The notes beneath the pieces are model-generated. The model made no database searches, was not told where the DNA came from, and saw only the letters and a list, made by a program, of their open reading frames with translations. A stretch of 64,000 bases of DNA from DASQZT01 sp963728965 (GTDB taxonomy: Bacteria > Acidobacteriota > Terriglobia > Bryobacterales > Bryobacteraceae), in assembly GCA_963728965.1 (NCBI GenBank), contig CAVSMH010000006.1, positions 1,736,001 to 1,800,000 on the forward strand, in the 5' to 3' direction. Positions 7,935-15,778 of this stretch are shown in pieces (position 1 is the first letter of the stretch; the number at the start of each line of letters is the position of its first letter). Made by a program: the position numbers and the translations under genes.

Positions 7935-9578
7935 ATGCGCAGGACCGCATTCGTAGCGCTGGTATCTCTGGTGGCGGCGAACCTGCCCGCCATCTCCGCC
8001 GGCCCGGACCGCCGCTTCTCCCGGCAGCTATCGAAAACCGATCAGATCGCCCACGCCTTGAACCGGCTGACCTTCGGCCCGCGTCCCGGCGATGCCGCGC
8101 GGGTCCGGACCCTGCGCCTGAAGCGGTGGATCGATCTCCAACTGCACCCCGCGCGGATTGTCGAGAACCCCATCCTCGCCGCGAAATTGCAAACGCTCGA
8201 CAGCCTGGCGATGTCGAGCGCGCAGCTGGTGGAAAACTATCCGCCACCGCAACTGGTGCGGCAGATGCTGGCCGGAACGGTGCCGTTCCCCTCCGATCCG
8301 AACCGCCGCTTCTTTCTCGAGCGGCTCGCCGGCGCCTCGGCGCCGGACAATCCGGCGGTGCCGCCGCTCGCCCGCGCGCTCCGCACCGGAACCGCGCCCG
8401 ACCGCCTGTCCGCCTTTCGTTCGCTCCCCCCGGCCCAACAGGACGAGCTGATCGTCAGCCTCCCGCCCGCGGCTCGGCAGGCCCTCTTTCGCGTGAGCAC
8501 TCCCGAGATCCGCCGCAGAATCGAGCTCGCTTCGGGCCCCCCGCAGGTGCCGGCGCGCGACCTCGCGGAGGCCAAACTGCTCCGCGCCGTGTATAGCCAT
8601 CGCCAACTCCAGGAAGTCCTCGTCGATTTCTGGTACAACCACTTCAACGTGTTCCTCGACAAGGGCGCCGACCGTTACCTGGTGACCGCCTACGAGCGCG
8701 ACGTCATCCGCCCGCATGTGCTGGGGACGTTCCAAGACCTGCTGGAAGCCACGGCCAAGAGCCCCGCGATGCTCTTCTACCTCGACAACTGGCGGTCGGC
8801 CGGCCCGCCCCCGCCGGGACGATCCGTCAACCCGAACCGGACGCGCCGCGGCCTCAACGAAAACTACGGGCGCGAACTGCTCGAACTCCACACCCTGGGG
8901 GTGGATGGAGGCTACACGCAAACGGACGTCACCGAGGTGGCCCGCTGTTTCACCGGCTGGACCATCGAACAGCCGCAGCGCGGCGGCGCCTTCACCTTCA
9001 ACCCCCGCCTGCATGACACCGGCGGGAAGAAGGTGCTCGGCGTAACCATACCCGCCGGCGGCGGCATGGAAGATGGGCTTAAGGTGCTGGACATCCTGGC
9101 GCATCATCCTTCCACCGCGCACTTCCTTTCCTGGAAGCTCGCCCAGCGCTTCGTCGCCGACGATCCTCCGCCGGCGCTGGTCGACCGCATGGCGCGCACG
9201 TTTCTCAAAACGGGCGGCGACCTGCGGAAGGTGATGCATACCATGCTGGCGTCGAAGGAATTCCGCTCGGTGGCTGCCTTCCGGTCGAAAATCAAATCGC
9301 CCCTCGAACTGGTGGCGAGCGCGTTGCGCGCCTCGGGCGCCGAAATCGACTATGCGTCCCTCCTGGTGAACCAGGTGGCCCGGTTGGGGCAGCCGCTCTA
9401 CCGCAAACAGGAGCCCACCGGGTATTCCAATGCCGGCCGCGAGTGGATGAACTCGGCGGGCCTGCTGGCGCGAATCAATTTCGCCGTGCAACTCGCCGGG
9501 AACCGCGTCGCCGGCGTGAAAGTGGATGGCGCGATTCCGGCCACCGAGCTGGGCTCGCCGGAGTTTCAAAAGAAATAA
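7935..9578 (+). CDS. DUF1800 family secreted protein
   Basis: 547 residues. The open frame extends far upstream, but the ATG at 7935 has GAGG six bases before it and starts a signal peptide (MRRTAFVALVSLVAANLPAISAG); ATGs at 7920 and 7923 are alternatives. DUF1800 features include AHALNRLTFGPRPGD near the N-terminus, the central RGLNENYGRELLELHTLGVDG, and the C-terminal GREWMNSAGLLARINFA. Function is not established; in many bacteria DUF1800 and DUF1501 genes form an obligate pair of exported proteins. The DUF1501 partner follows after 11 bases. Confidence 0.9.
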   Translation: MRRTAFVALVSLVAANLPAISAGPDRRFSRQLSKTDQIAHALNRLTFGPRPGDAARVRTLRLKRWIDLQLHPARIVENPILAAKLQTLDSLAMSSAQLVENYPPPQLVRQMLAGTVPFPSDPNRRFFLERLAGASAPDNPAVPPLARALRTGTAPDRLSAFRSLPPAQQDELIVSLPPAARQALFRVSTPEIRRRIELASGPPQVPARDLAEAKLLRAVYSHRQLQEVLVDFWYNHFNVFLDKGADRYLVTAYERDVIRPHVLGTFQDLLEATAKSPAMLFYLDNWRSAGPPPPGRSVNPNRTRRGLNENYGRELLELHTLGVDGGYTQTDVTEVARCFTGWTIEQPQRGGAFTFNPRLHDTGGKKVLGVTIPAGGGMEDGLKVLDILAHHPSTAHFLSWKLAQRFVADDPPPALVDRMARTFLKTGGDLRKVMHTMLASKEFRSVAAFRSKIKSPLELVASALRASGAEIDYASLLVNQVARLGQPLYRKQEPTGYSNAGREWMNSAGLLARINFAVQLAGNRVAGVKVDGAIPATELGSPEFQKK

Positions 9579-9589
9579 CCGAGGTTCCC

Positions 9590-10831
9590 ATGAATAGCCG
9601 CCGCCTGTTTCTCCGTAATTCCGCGCTGGCGATGGTCGGCATGGGCGCGGCTCCGCTCTGGTTGCAGCGCGCGCTCTACGCCGCCGGCGCCCCTTCGCCG
9701 AGCAGGAAGATTCTGGTCGCCATCTTCCAGAGAGGCGCGGCCGACGGCCTGAACATCGTCGTGCCGCACGCCGAGAAGGCCTACTACGACCTGCGGCCCA
9801 CCATCGCCATTCCCCGGCCTTCCGCCGGCGGTGAGTCCGCCATCGACCTCGACGGACGGTTCGGCCTGCATCCTTCCCTCGCTCCCCTGAAGCCGCTGTT
9901 CGATCAGCGGCACCTGGCGATCGTGGATGCCGTAGGTTCCCCCGACCCGACGCGATCGCATTTCGACGCGCAGGACTACATGGAATCGGGCACCCCCGGC
10001 CGTAAAGCCACCCCGGATGGCTGGATGAATCGCGCGCTCCCCAAGGCCGAAGGCAGCCTCTCACCGGTGCGGGCGATTTCGCTGGGGCCGGTGATGGCAC
10101 GCTCGATGGCCGGCCGGAATCCCGCCATCGCCTTGCAAAGCGTAGCCGCATTTCAGGTGCGCGATGCCGCGGTCGCGCACGAATTCGAAACCATGTACCG
10201 CGACACCGGCGACCCCGACCTGCGCGCGGCCGGGCGCGAGACCTTCGAGGCCGTATCGATGCTCGAGGCCGTCCGCAAGCGCCCCTACGGGCCTTCCGGC
10301 GGCGCCCAATATCCACGCGGCCGGCTGGGCGACAGCCTGCGACAGATCGCGCAACTCATCAAGGCGGAAGTGGGCGTGGAGATGGCGTTCGCCGATATAG
10401 GCGGATGGGACCACCACGTCAACGAGCCGGCGCAGTTGAGCAACCGCCTGGGCGAGTTCGGCCTGGCCCTGGCCGCTTTCTGGCGGGACATGGGCGACCG
10501 CATGGCGGACGTCGCCCTGGTGACCATGTCCGAATTCGGCCGCACCGCGCGCGAGAATGGCAACCGCGGCACCGACCATGGCCATGCCAACTGCATGTTT
10601 GTGATGGGCGGGCCGGTGAAAGGCGGCAAGATCTACGGCCAGTGGCCCGGCCTTCAAAACGAGCAACTCCACGACTCGCGCGACCTGGCCCTCACCACCG
10701 ACTTCCGCGATGTGCTGGGCGAACTCGTCGCCCGTCATATGGGGAACCCGGCCTTGCCGGGAGTATTTCCGGGCTACCAGCCCAGCTTCCCCGGGCTGAT
10801 ATCGCCGGCCGATGCGGTTGTGGCTGCTTGA
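9590..10831 (+). CDS. DUF1501 family Tat-exported protein
   Basis: 413 residues. Start ATG 9590 with GAGG at 9581-9584. The N-terminus SRRLFLRNSALAMVGMGAAP is a twin-arginine signal. DUF1501 belongs to the alkaline-phosphatase/sulfatase superfamily fold; visible motifs are ILVAIFQRGAADGLN, SHFDAQDYMESG, the metal-site-like GGWDHH, TMSEFGRTARENGNRGTDHG and a C-terminal DFRDVLGELVARHMG. The reaction is unknown. It is almost certainly co-transcribed with the DUF1800 gene 11 bases upstream, and the pair probably acts together outside the cytoplasm. Confidence 0.92.
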   Translation: MNSRRLFLRNSALAMVGMGAAPLWLQRALYAAGAPSPSRKILVAIFQRGAADGLNIVVPHAEKAYYDLRPTIAIPRPSAGGESAIDLDGRFGLHPSLAPLKPLFDQRHLAIVDAVGSPDPTRSHFDAQDYMESGTPGRKATPDGWMNRALPKAEGSLSPVRAISLGPVMARSMAGRNPAIALQSVAAFQVRDAAVAHEFETMYRDTGDPDLRAAGRETFEAVSMLEAVRKRPYGPSGGAQYPRGRLGDSLRQIAQLIKAEVGVEMAFADIGGWDHHVNEPAQLSNRLGEFGLALAAFWRDMGDRMADVALVTMSEFGRTARENGNRGTDHGHANCMFVMGGPVKGGKIYGQWPGLQNEQLHDSRDLALTTDFRDVLGELVARHMGNPALPGVFPGYQPSFPGLISPADAVVAA

Positions 10832-10870
10832 GACGCGCCGCGCGCGCGCTCCGCCGCTCCCGAATAGTTG

Positions 10871-10899
10871 TTGACTTCCGGGACGGTGTGCCCAATAAT
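10871..10899 (+). promoter_or_regulatory. Sigma-70-type promoter for the 60-residue gene
   Basis: TTGACT (10871-10876), a 17-base spacer and AATAAT (10894-10899), each hexamer one base off consensus. This is among the best promoter matches in the window. It lies 43 bases upstream of a small gene with a perfect Shine-Dalgarno sequence. Confidence 0.7.
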
Positions 10900-10942
10900 C
10901 ACCTCAACCACTTCGCCCCACCGCTGCACAAGGAGGGTGGAC

Positions 10943-11125
10943 ATGTCATCACCAACGCCGCGCGATCAGACTCCGCCGAAAACCAAGGGCCAGAAGGGGT
11001 CCGGGATTGGCGCAACCGAAGACCAGATGGATATCCGCGGGACTATCCCGCAGCGCATCGATCGCAAGGGGTCGAAAATCGAGGACCTGGCGGGCACCGG
11101 CGAGCACGACTCGTCCGGCGGCTGA
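10943..11125 (+). CDS. Small hydrophilic protein of unknown function, 60 residues
   Basis: ATG 10943 is preceded by AAGGAGG (10930-10936), the strongest ribosome-binding site seen here, and by a near-consensus promoter. The product (MSSPTPRDQTPPKTKGQKGS... ending GTGEHDSSGG) is rich in Gly, Lys, Asp, Pro and Ser, has no Cys, no hydrophobic core and no signal peptide, and looks intrinsically disordered. No family is recognised. Its expression signals suggest an abundant small cytoplasmic protein, perhaps stress- or growth-related, but that is inference. The next gene is convergent, 67 bases on. Confidence 0.7.
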   Translation: MSSPTPRDQTPPKTKGQKGSGIGATEDQMDIRGTIPQRIDRKGSKIEDLAGTGEHDSSGG

Positions 11126-11192
11126 GCCCGAGTGTCCGGGCTACCCCGAAGTAGCCCTCCGCCCCTTGAGCGGCGCCCGCAATCGCCGCTCC

Positions 11193-13520
11193 TCAACGGT
11201 ATATGAGGTACTGCTCGCGCATTTTCACGAACGCCGATAACTGGTCCAGATAGCTCTGCTGGATAATGCGCGGATCTTCGCCCGCACTGAGACGCCGGAT
11301 CACCTCGTCGCTGCCGATCAGCCTCCGGTCGAGCGTCAGGTCGAGTTTGCCCGGATACAGGTGCTCGATGGCCGCCGCCAGCTCCAGCCCTAAGCGCGTG
11401 GAATCGAACGACTCGCGATGGGTGATCTGAAATCGCACGCCCTGGATGTGCACGTCTTTGAAGCGGGACTCCTGCGGCGTGAAACTCGTGGGGTAGGCGC
11501 GCACGCCCGGAATCAGCCGCTTGTTCAGATACGATGCCAGCTCGCGGCCCCGAATGAAATCGGCGCCAATCTGCTCGAACGGGGCATCCGTGCCGCGCCC
11601 CACCGAGTAGTTCCGGTTCGACTCCAGCAGACAGAGTCCTGGATAGAGGATGGCGGCATTCAGGCTGCGCATGTTGGGCGATGGGTTCACCCACGGCAGG
11701 TTCGTGGCGTCGAACCAGTCTCCGCGATTCCAGTCCTCCATGGCTATCACCGTCAGGTCGGCGCCGATTTTATTTTCGCTGTTGAACATGCGGGCCAGCT
11801 CGCCCATCGTCATCCCGTGGCGCACCGGGGTCCCCGCCAGATACCCCACAAACGAAGTATTGGCCGCATCGAGCAGCGGACCTTCCACGTGCGTCCCGGT
11901 GATGGGGTTGGGCCGGTCGAGCACGAAATACGGAATGCCCGCCTTGGCGGCGGCCTCCATGCCGTACGCCATGGTGGTTTCGTAGGTGTAGAAGTGCACG
12001 CCCACATCGGCGATGTCGTAAACCAGCGCGTCGATGCCCTTCAGCATTTCCGGCGTGGGCCGCATCGTCTTCCCGTACAGGCTGAAGATCCGCACGCCGG
12101 TGGCCGGATCGCTGGAGTCCTCCAGCCCGGGGCGGTCTTCGGTGCCACCGAAGCCGTGCTCCGGCGAGAAGACCGCGGCCACGGTGATGCCGGCCTGCCG
12201 CATCAGGTCGAGGTTGCGCCGGCCTTCCTGATCGATGCCCGTGTGGTTGGTGATCAGCCCGACGCGCTTGCCCGCAAGCGGGGCGAATTTCTGGCTCTCC
12301 AGCACGTCCAGGCCGGTTCGCGTATAGCCGCTGCGCTCCACTTCGCGGCGCCCTCCGGCTCCGCTCAGCGTTTCGTTATAGCCCGTGAGCGTCACACCCT
12401 GGGTCGAGATGCCGAGCGCGGCGGCAGCGATGGTGGCCACCTTCGAACGCAACGGCGTGAGCGCCGGGCGCAGTTCCGGATGCACGCTGTTGGCAAGCAG
12501 GATCACGAACGACTTGTCCGCCCGGTCGATCCAGATGGACGTCCCGGTGAAGCCCGTATGCCCGAACGAACCGATGGGAAACAGCTCGCCCCGATTGCTG
12601 GAGTAAGGCGAATCGATATCCCAGCCGAGGCCGCGCAGGATCGGCTGATCCGGCGGCGTCTGCGGTTCGGTGAACTTCTCGACCGTGGCGGCGCTGAAGA
12701 TCCGGACGCCATCGAGCTCGCCGCCGTTGATCATCATTTGGGCGAAGCGCGCCAGGTCGTCGGCGGTCGAGAACAGCCCCGCATGGCCCGCTATGCCGCC
12801 CATGGAGCGCGCGGTGGGGTCGTGTACCACCCCGCGCAGCGGCGGTCCGGCGTGGTTTACGCGCTCGGTCGGCGCGATGCGCGGCACCAGCGACGCCGGC
12901 GGCTGGAACATGCTCTCCTTCATGCCGAGCGGCAGGAACACGTTCTGCCGCGCGTAATCGGAGAGCATCTGGCCGCTCAGGCGGTGCACGATCTCGCCCA
13001 GCAGGATGAAATTGATATCGCTGTAGACGTGGCGCACGCCCGGCGGACCGGCCGGCTTATCGGCGCAGGCCAGGCGGATCCCGGTGTCGTAGCCCGTCCA
13101 TGGCGGGTCCAGCGTAAGGTCCGGGCGCAGCCCCGAAAAGTGCGTCATCAACTGGCGAATCGTGATATCGCTTTTGCCGCCCTGGAATTCGGGGAGGTAC
13201 TGGGTCACCCGGTCGTTCAAGCGCAGCTTGCCCTGCTCGAACAGCTTCATGAGCGACGACGTCGTCGCAATCACTTTGGTGAGCGAGGCGCAATCGAAGA
13301 TCGTGTCGGCGGTCATCGCCTCCGGTTGCGGGATCAGCGCCCGTTTCCCGTACGCTTTGCGATAGACGATCTTCCCGTCCTGCCCGACCACGAGCACGGC
13401 CCCGGGCAATTGGCCATGCTCGATTCCATCCTGGATGGCACGGTCCAGTGCCGGCGCGCCGGGGAACGACTGCGCGCACACCGCGGCCGCGGAGAGTGCG
13501 GCGCACCACAAAAGCTTCAT
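11193..13520 (-). CDS. Beta-lactamase-fold serine hydrolase fused to NamZ-type exo-N-acetylmuramidase (DUF1343)
   Basis: 775 residues, exported (MKLLWCAALSAAAVCAQ). Residues about 20-375 are a class C beta-lactamase/PBP-like hydrolase: S79-L-T-K82 (SxxK), the YSDIN loop at 166-170 and H321-T-G. Residues about 400-772 are DUF1343/NamZ: RTGLDVLESQ, KRVGLITNHTGID, FSPEHGFGG, DALVYDIADVGVHFYTYETT, VLDRPNPI and WVNPSPNMRS. Family knowledge: NamZ releases MurNAc from non-reducing ends of peptidoglycan chains, and in Bacillus muropeptide rescue a beta-lactamase-fold enzyme (AmiE) removes the peptide. The fusion could do both steps; whether the hydrolase half is amidase or esterase is inferred. A TATCAT box lies 8 bases before the ATG. 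Confidence 0.9.
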   Translation of the reverse strand: MKLLWCAALSAAAVCAQSFPGAPALDRAIQDGIEHGQLPGAVLVVGQDGKIVYRKAYGKRALIPQPEAMTADTIFDCASLTKVIATTSSLMKLFEQGKLRLNDRVTQYLPEFQGGKSDITIRQLMTHFSGLRPDLTLDPPWTGYDTGIRLACADKPAGPPGVRHVYSDINFILLGEIVHRLSGQMLSDYARQNVFLPLGMKESMFQPPASLVPRIAPTERVNHAGPPLRGVVHDPTARSMGGIAGHAGLFSTADDLARFAQMMINGGELDGVRIFSAATVEKFTEPQTPPDQPILRGLGWDIDSPYSSNRGELFPIGSFGHTGFTGTSIWIDRADKSFVILLANSVHPELRPALTPLRSKVATIAAAALGISTQGVTLTGYNETLSGAGGRREVERSGYTRTGLDVLESQKFAPLAGKRVGLITNHTGIDQEGRRNLDLMRQAGITVAAVFSPEHGFGGTEDRPGLEDSSDPATGVRIFSLYGKTMRPTPEMLKGIDALVYDIADVGVHFYTYETTMAYGMEAAAKAGIPYFVLDRPNPITGTHVEGPLLDAANTSFVGYLAGTPVRHGMTMGELARMFNSENKIGADLTVIAMEDWNRGDWFDATNLPWVNPSPNMRSLNAAILYPGLCLLESNRNYSVGRGTDAPFEQIGADFIRGRELASYLNKRLIPGVRAYPTSFTPQESRFKDVHIQGVRFQITHRESFDSTRLGLELAAAIEHLYPGKLDLTLDRRLIGSDEVIRRLSAGEDPRIIQQSYLDQLSAFVKMREQYLIYR

Positions 13521-13643
13521 ATGCTTTCATGATATCGGACGTTTCGTTCCGCATCGCCCGCACCGCTTCGAGCCGCGCGCCCAACGGTCCGCACCACGCG
13601 GCAAAGACCCCTGAGCCGACCGCAGCTTGCCGGCCTTGTCGGC

Positions 13644-13660
13644 CTCAACCCGCGGTTGAG
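13644..13660 (-). terminator. Hairpin across the stop codon of the TIR gene
   Basis: CTCAACC, three-base loop, GGTTGAG: a perfect 7-bp stem overlapping the TGA of the TIR protein gene on the minus strand. A second small GGCC-rich hairpin follows downstream. There is no T-run, so if it ends transcripts it would need a factor or act as a 3' stabiliser. Confidence 0.3.
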
Positions 13661-14724
13661 AAGTCCAGCCTGAGCTGGTCGCCGAACTCGCTCACCCGCC
13701 GGTAGTCGAGCGCCCGGGCCTCTTCTACCCGGCCCCAGCATTCCAGGATCCACACCATTTCCCGGGCCGACTCGTCCTGGATGGCGCGGTCGCCGCGGGT
13801 TTCCGCTTCGGCCTGCCACTGCTGCATCAGTTCGAAACACTCGGCCATGCGGCCTTGCTCGTGCATGAGCCGCCGGCCCAGGCGCGCGAGGTCGCACAGC
13901 GCGCTCCAGTTGCTGGTGGCGTCCGCTTGGGCAAACGCGGCCTGTGCGCGCGCCAGCGTGTCGTCGCTGGCCGGCACCCCGCCGCCCCGCGCCGTCAACG
14001 TGGAGCACCGCCCCCCGAACGTCAGCGCCTGGATCTGGCCCGGCGCCGCATTCGCCAGCACCACCAGAAACCGCCGCGCGGCACAGAAGTCGCGCAGCCG
14101 CGCGAGATTGCTCTTCAGAAATCCGTCCAGCCGCAGTCCCAGCCGTGCCGCCACATCGCCCGACAGCGCGGCCAGGCTGCGGCCCGAACATTCCAGGGCC
14201 AGGACGGCGTCGAAATCCTGCCGAAACGCCTCCGCGAACGCCATGGCTTGGACCGCGCTGGCCGCGGACGCGGTGCCGGCACGATCGGCAAGCGCGGCTC
14301 CGAGTGCTTCCAGTTCCGGTTCCGCCGTGATGGCCTCCGGCGCCTGCCGCGTTCGCAGCCATCGCTTCAGCCCGCGCAAACCCGCAATCGAGGTGTCGAA
14401 TCGCGGTCTCAATACTGCCGGCGGACGGCAATCGTCGCACGTCACGAAAGCGATCCCCACCCCGTTTTCGGCGGGCTCCTTCACCAGCGCCCCTTCCCAC
14501 TGCGCCCGCGTCCAGCGCGCCGGAAGCGAATGGTGCGAGAAAATCACCAGCGCGACATCCGCGGTGCGCGCGTCGCGCGCCTTCGACACCAGGTCTTCGC
14601 CCGCCCGCATCTCGCCATCGTCCAGAAAAAACCGCACGTCGGCACCGGCCTCCAGGAACTCCGCGATCCGCGTCGCCGCGGCCCGGTCGGCCGCCGCATA
14701 GCAGGGGAAGACGGAAGGGCTCAC
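13645..14724 (-). CDS. TIR-domain protein with degenerate C-terminal region
   Basis: 359 residues, cytoplasmic. Residues about 3-110 form a TIR domain: VFPCYAAADRAAATRIAEFL, DVRFFLDDGEMRAGEDL (BB-loop region), DVALVIFSHHSLPARW and then the helix with W76-E77, where E77 sits at the position of the catalytic glutamate of TIR NADases. Residues about 150-250 (DFDAVLALECSGRSLAALSG, RRFLVVLANAAPGQI) resemble a strongly degraded NTPase/STAND segment without a P-loop. The C-terminal 100 residues are helical. Its start codon overlaps the stop of the O-methyltransferase gene by 4 bases. TIR proteins in bacteria often deplete NAD in immunity, but with no classical effector or sensor nearby the role is open. 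Confidence 0.8.
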   Translation of the reverse strand: MSPSVFPCYAAADRAAATRIAEFLEAGADVRFFLDDGEMRAGEDLVSKARDARTADVALVIFSHHSLPARWTRAQWEGALVKEPAENGVGIAFVTCDDCRPPAVLRPRFDTSIAGLRGLKRWLRTRQAPEAITAEPELEALGAALADRAGTASAASAVQAMAFAEAFRQDFDAVLALECSGRSLAALSGDVAARLGLRLDGFLKSNLARLRDFCAARRFLVVLANAAPGQIQALTFGGRCSTLTARGGGVPASDDTLARAQAAFAQADATSNWSALCDLARLGRRLMHEQGRMAECFELMQQWQAEAETRGDRAIQDESAREMVWILECWGRVEEARALDYRRVSEFGDQLRLDFSTAG

Positions 14725-15383
14725 AATTTATAAGCTAGCGAAAGTCCGTCGCCCAAGGGAACCAGGCTCAACGCCACGCGTCGATCCGCGTGCAGGCGGC
14801 AGTTGAATTCCCGAATGGCCTCCGTATCGGGCGAGTGGTCGCCGTCATCCACCACATTGCCCTTCCAGAGCGTGTTGTCCGCCGCCAACAGGCCGCCCGG
14901 CCGCAGCAGCGCCAGCGCGCACTCGTAATAGTTTCCGTAGTTGCCCTTGTCGGCATCGATGAAAGCGAAATCGAAGCTGCCCGCCTGCCCCTCGTCCAAC
15001 AGGCTCCGTAACGTATCGAGCGCCGCGCCGAGCCGCAAATCGACGCGCTCCTCGACCCCCGTCTCCCGCCACGTCTGGCGCGCGCGCCGCGTGTATTCTT
15101 CGCTGCGGTCGCACGCCACCACGCGCCCGTCCGCTGGCAGCGCCAGCGCCACCCAGGCGGAACTGTAGCCCATGAACACGCCCACTTCGACGGTTCGGCG
15201 CGCCCCGCACAGACGCGCCATGAGATGCAGAAACTGGCCCTGTTCGGGCGAAGTCTGCATGGAAGCCTGCGGGTGATCTTCGGTTTCCTCGCGCAGCCGG
15301 CGCAACGGCTCCGGCTCCCGCAGCGTGACGTCGCGCAGGTATTGCGCCAGTGGATCGGTGAGGAGAGTGTGAATTCGCGACAT
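14721..15383 (-). CDS. Class I SAM-dependent O-methyltransferase (caffeoyl-CoA OMT-like)
   Basis: 220 residues, the usual length for the cation-dependent OMT family (PF01596-like). Visible are TSPEQGQFLHLMARL, the SAM-binding loop VEVGVFMGYSSAWVALAL, the acidic SAM ribose site VVACDRSEEY and the metal site FAFIDADKGNYGNYY followed by GGLLAADNTLWKG. Substrate is probably a catechol-type small molecule, not determinable here. The stop overlaps the ATG of the TIR gene (ATGA), so the two are translated from one message. A TAGAAT box lies 12 bases before the ATG. Confidence 0.92.
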   Translation of the reverse strand: MSRIHTLLTDPLAQYLRDVTLREPEPLRRLREETEDHPQASMQTSPEQGQFLHLMARLCGARRTVEVGVFMGYSSAWVALALPADGRVVACDRSEEYTRRARQTWRETGVEERVDLRLGAALDTLRSLLDEGQAGSFDFAFIDADKGNYGNYYECALALLRPGGLLAADNTLWKGNVVDDGDHSPDTEAIREFNCRLHADRRVALSLVPLGDGLSLAYKL

Positions 15384-15778
15384 GCCGGGAACTCAATTCT
15401 ACTCCCCGAAAAACGGCGGCAGCCGCTCGCCGCCCGACCCGCTGCCGCGGACCCCCACGCCACAGTGAGTTTGCACACCGTTTCGCCCGCCGCCTCCCCA
15501 GCCTGGCCCCCCGGCGGAGCGGAATCGCGGTGCAGGCGAGGCTCAGTACCCGCAGATCAGGAAACCGCGAGGGTCTTCCAGAAACGGATCCGGCAGAAAA
15601 AACTGCCAGTACGATCCGAACAGGCTCATGGGACGCCGCCGGGCTCGCCCGACCGCCCCTATCCGCTTTCGAGCCACTGGAAGTACTTCGCGTGCATCTG
15701 CAAAGAACTGCACTTTGTCGTCTTCGGGGACCTGCAACTGGGCCGGACCGGCGGCGATCGGTTTCGACGCCGTCGCCT
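15384..15778. other. Intergenic region without a recognisable gene
   Basis: About 395 bases between the end of the ADOP permease gene and the start of the O-methyltransferase gene, both on the minus strand. A 64-codon minus-strand frame (15543-15737) ends in an aromatic-rich stretch, but it has no ribosome-binding site and no family match. The 12 bases next to the methyltransferase start hold its -10-like TAGAAT (15396-15401). Confidence 0.4.

Noticed and set aside
8028..10316. A 762-codon minus-strand frame antisense to DUF1800/DUF1501
   Set aside because: It would span two real genes with good ribosome-binding sites; its product is Arg/Gly-rich and featureless.
11418..13532. A 704-codon plus-strand frame antisense to the NamZ fusion
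   Set aside because: The minus strand carries SxxK, HTG and NamZ motifs; the plus-strand frame has none.
15543..15737. A 64-codon minus-strand frame ending in an aromatic-rich stretch
   Set aside because: No start signal or family; the other two frames are stopped repeatedly and do not extend it.
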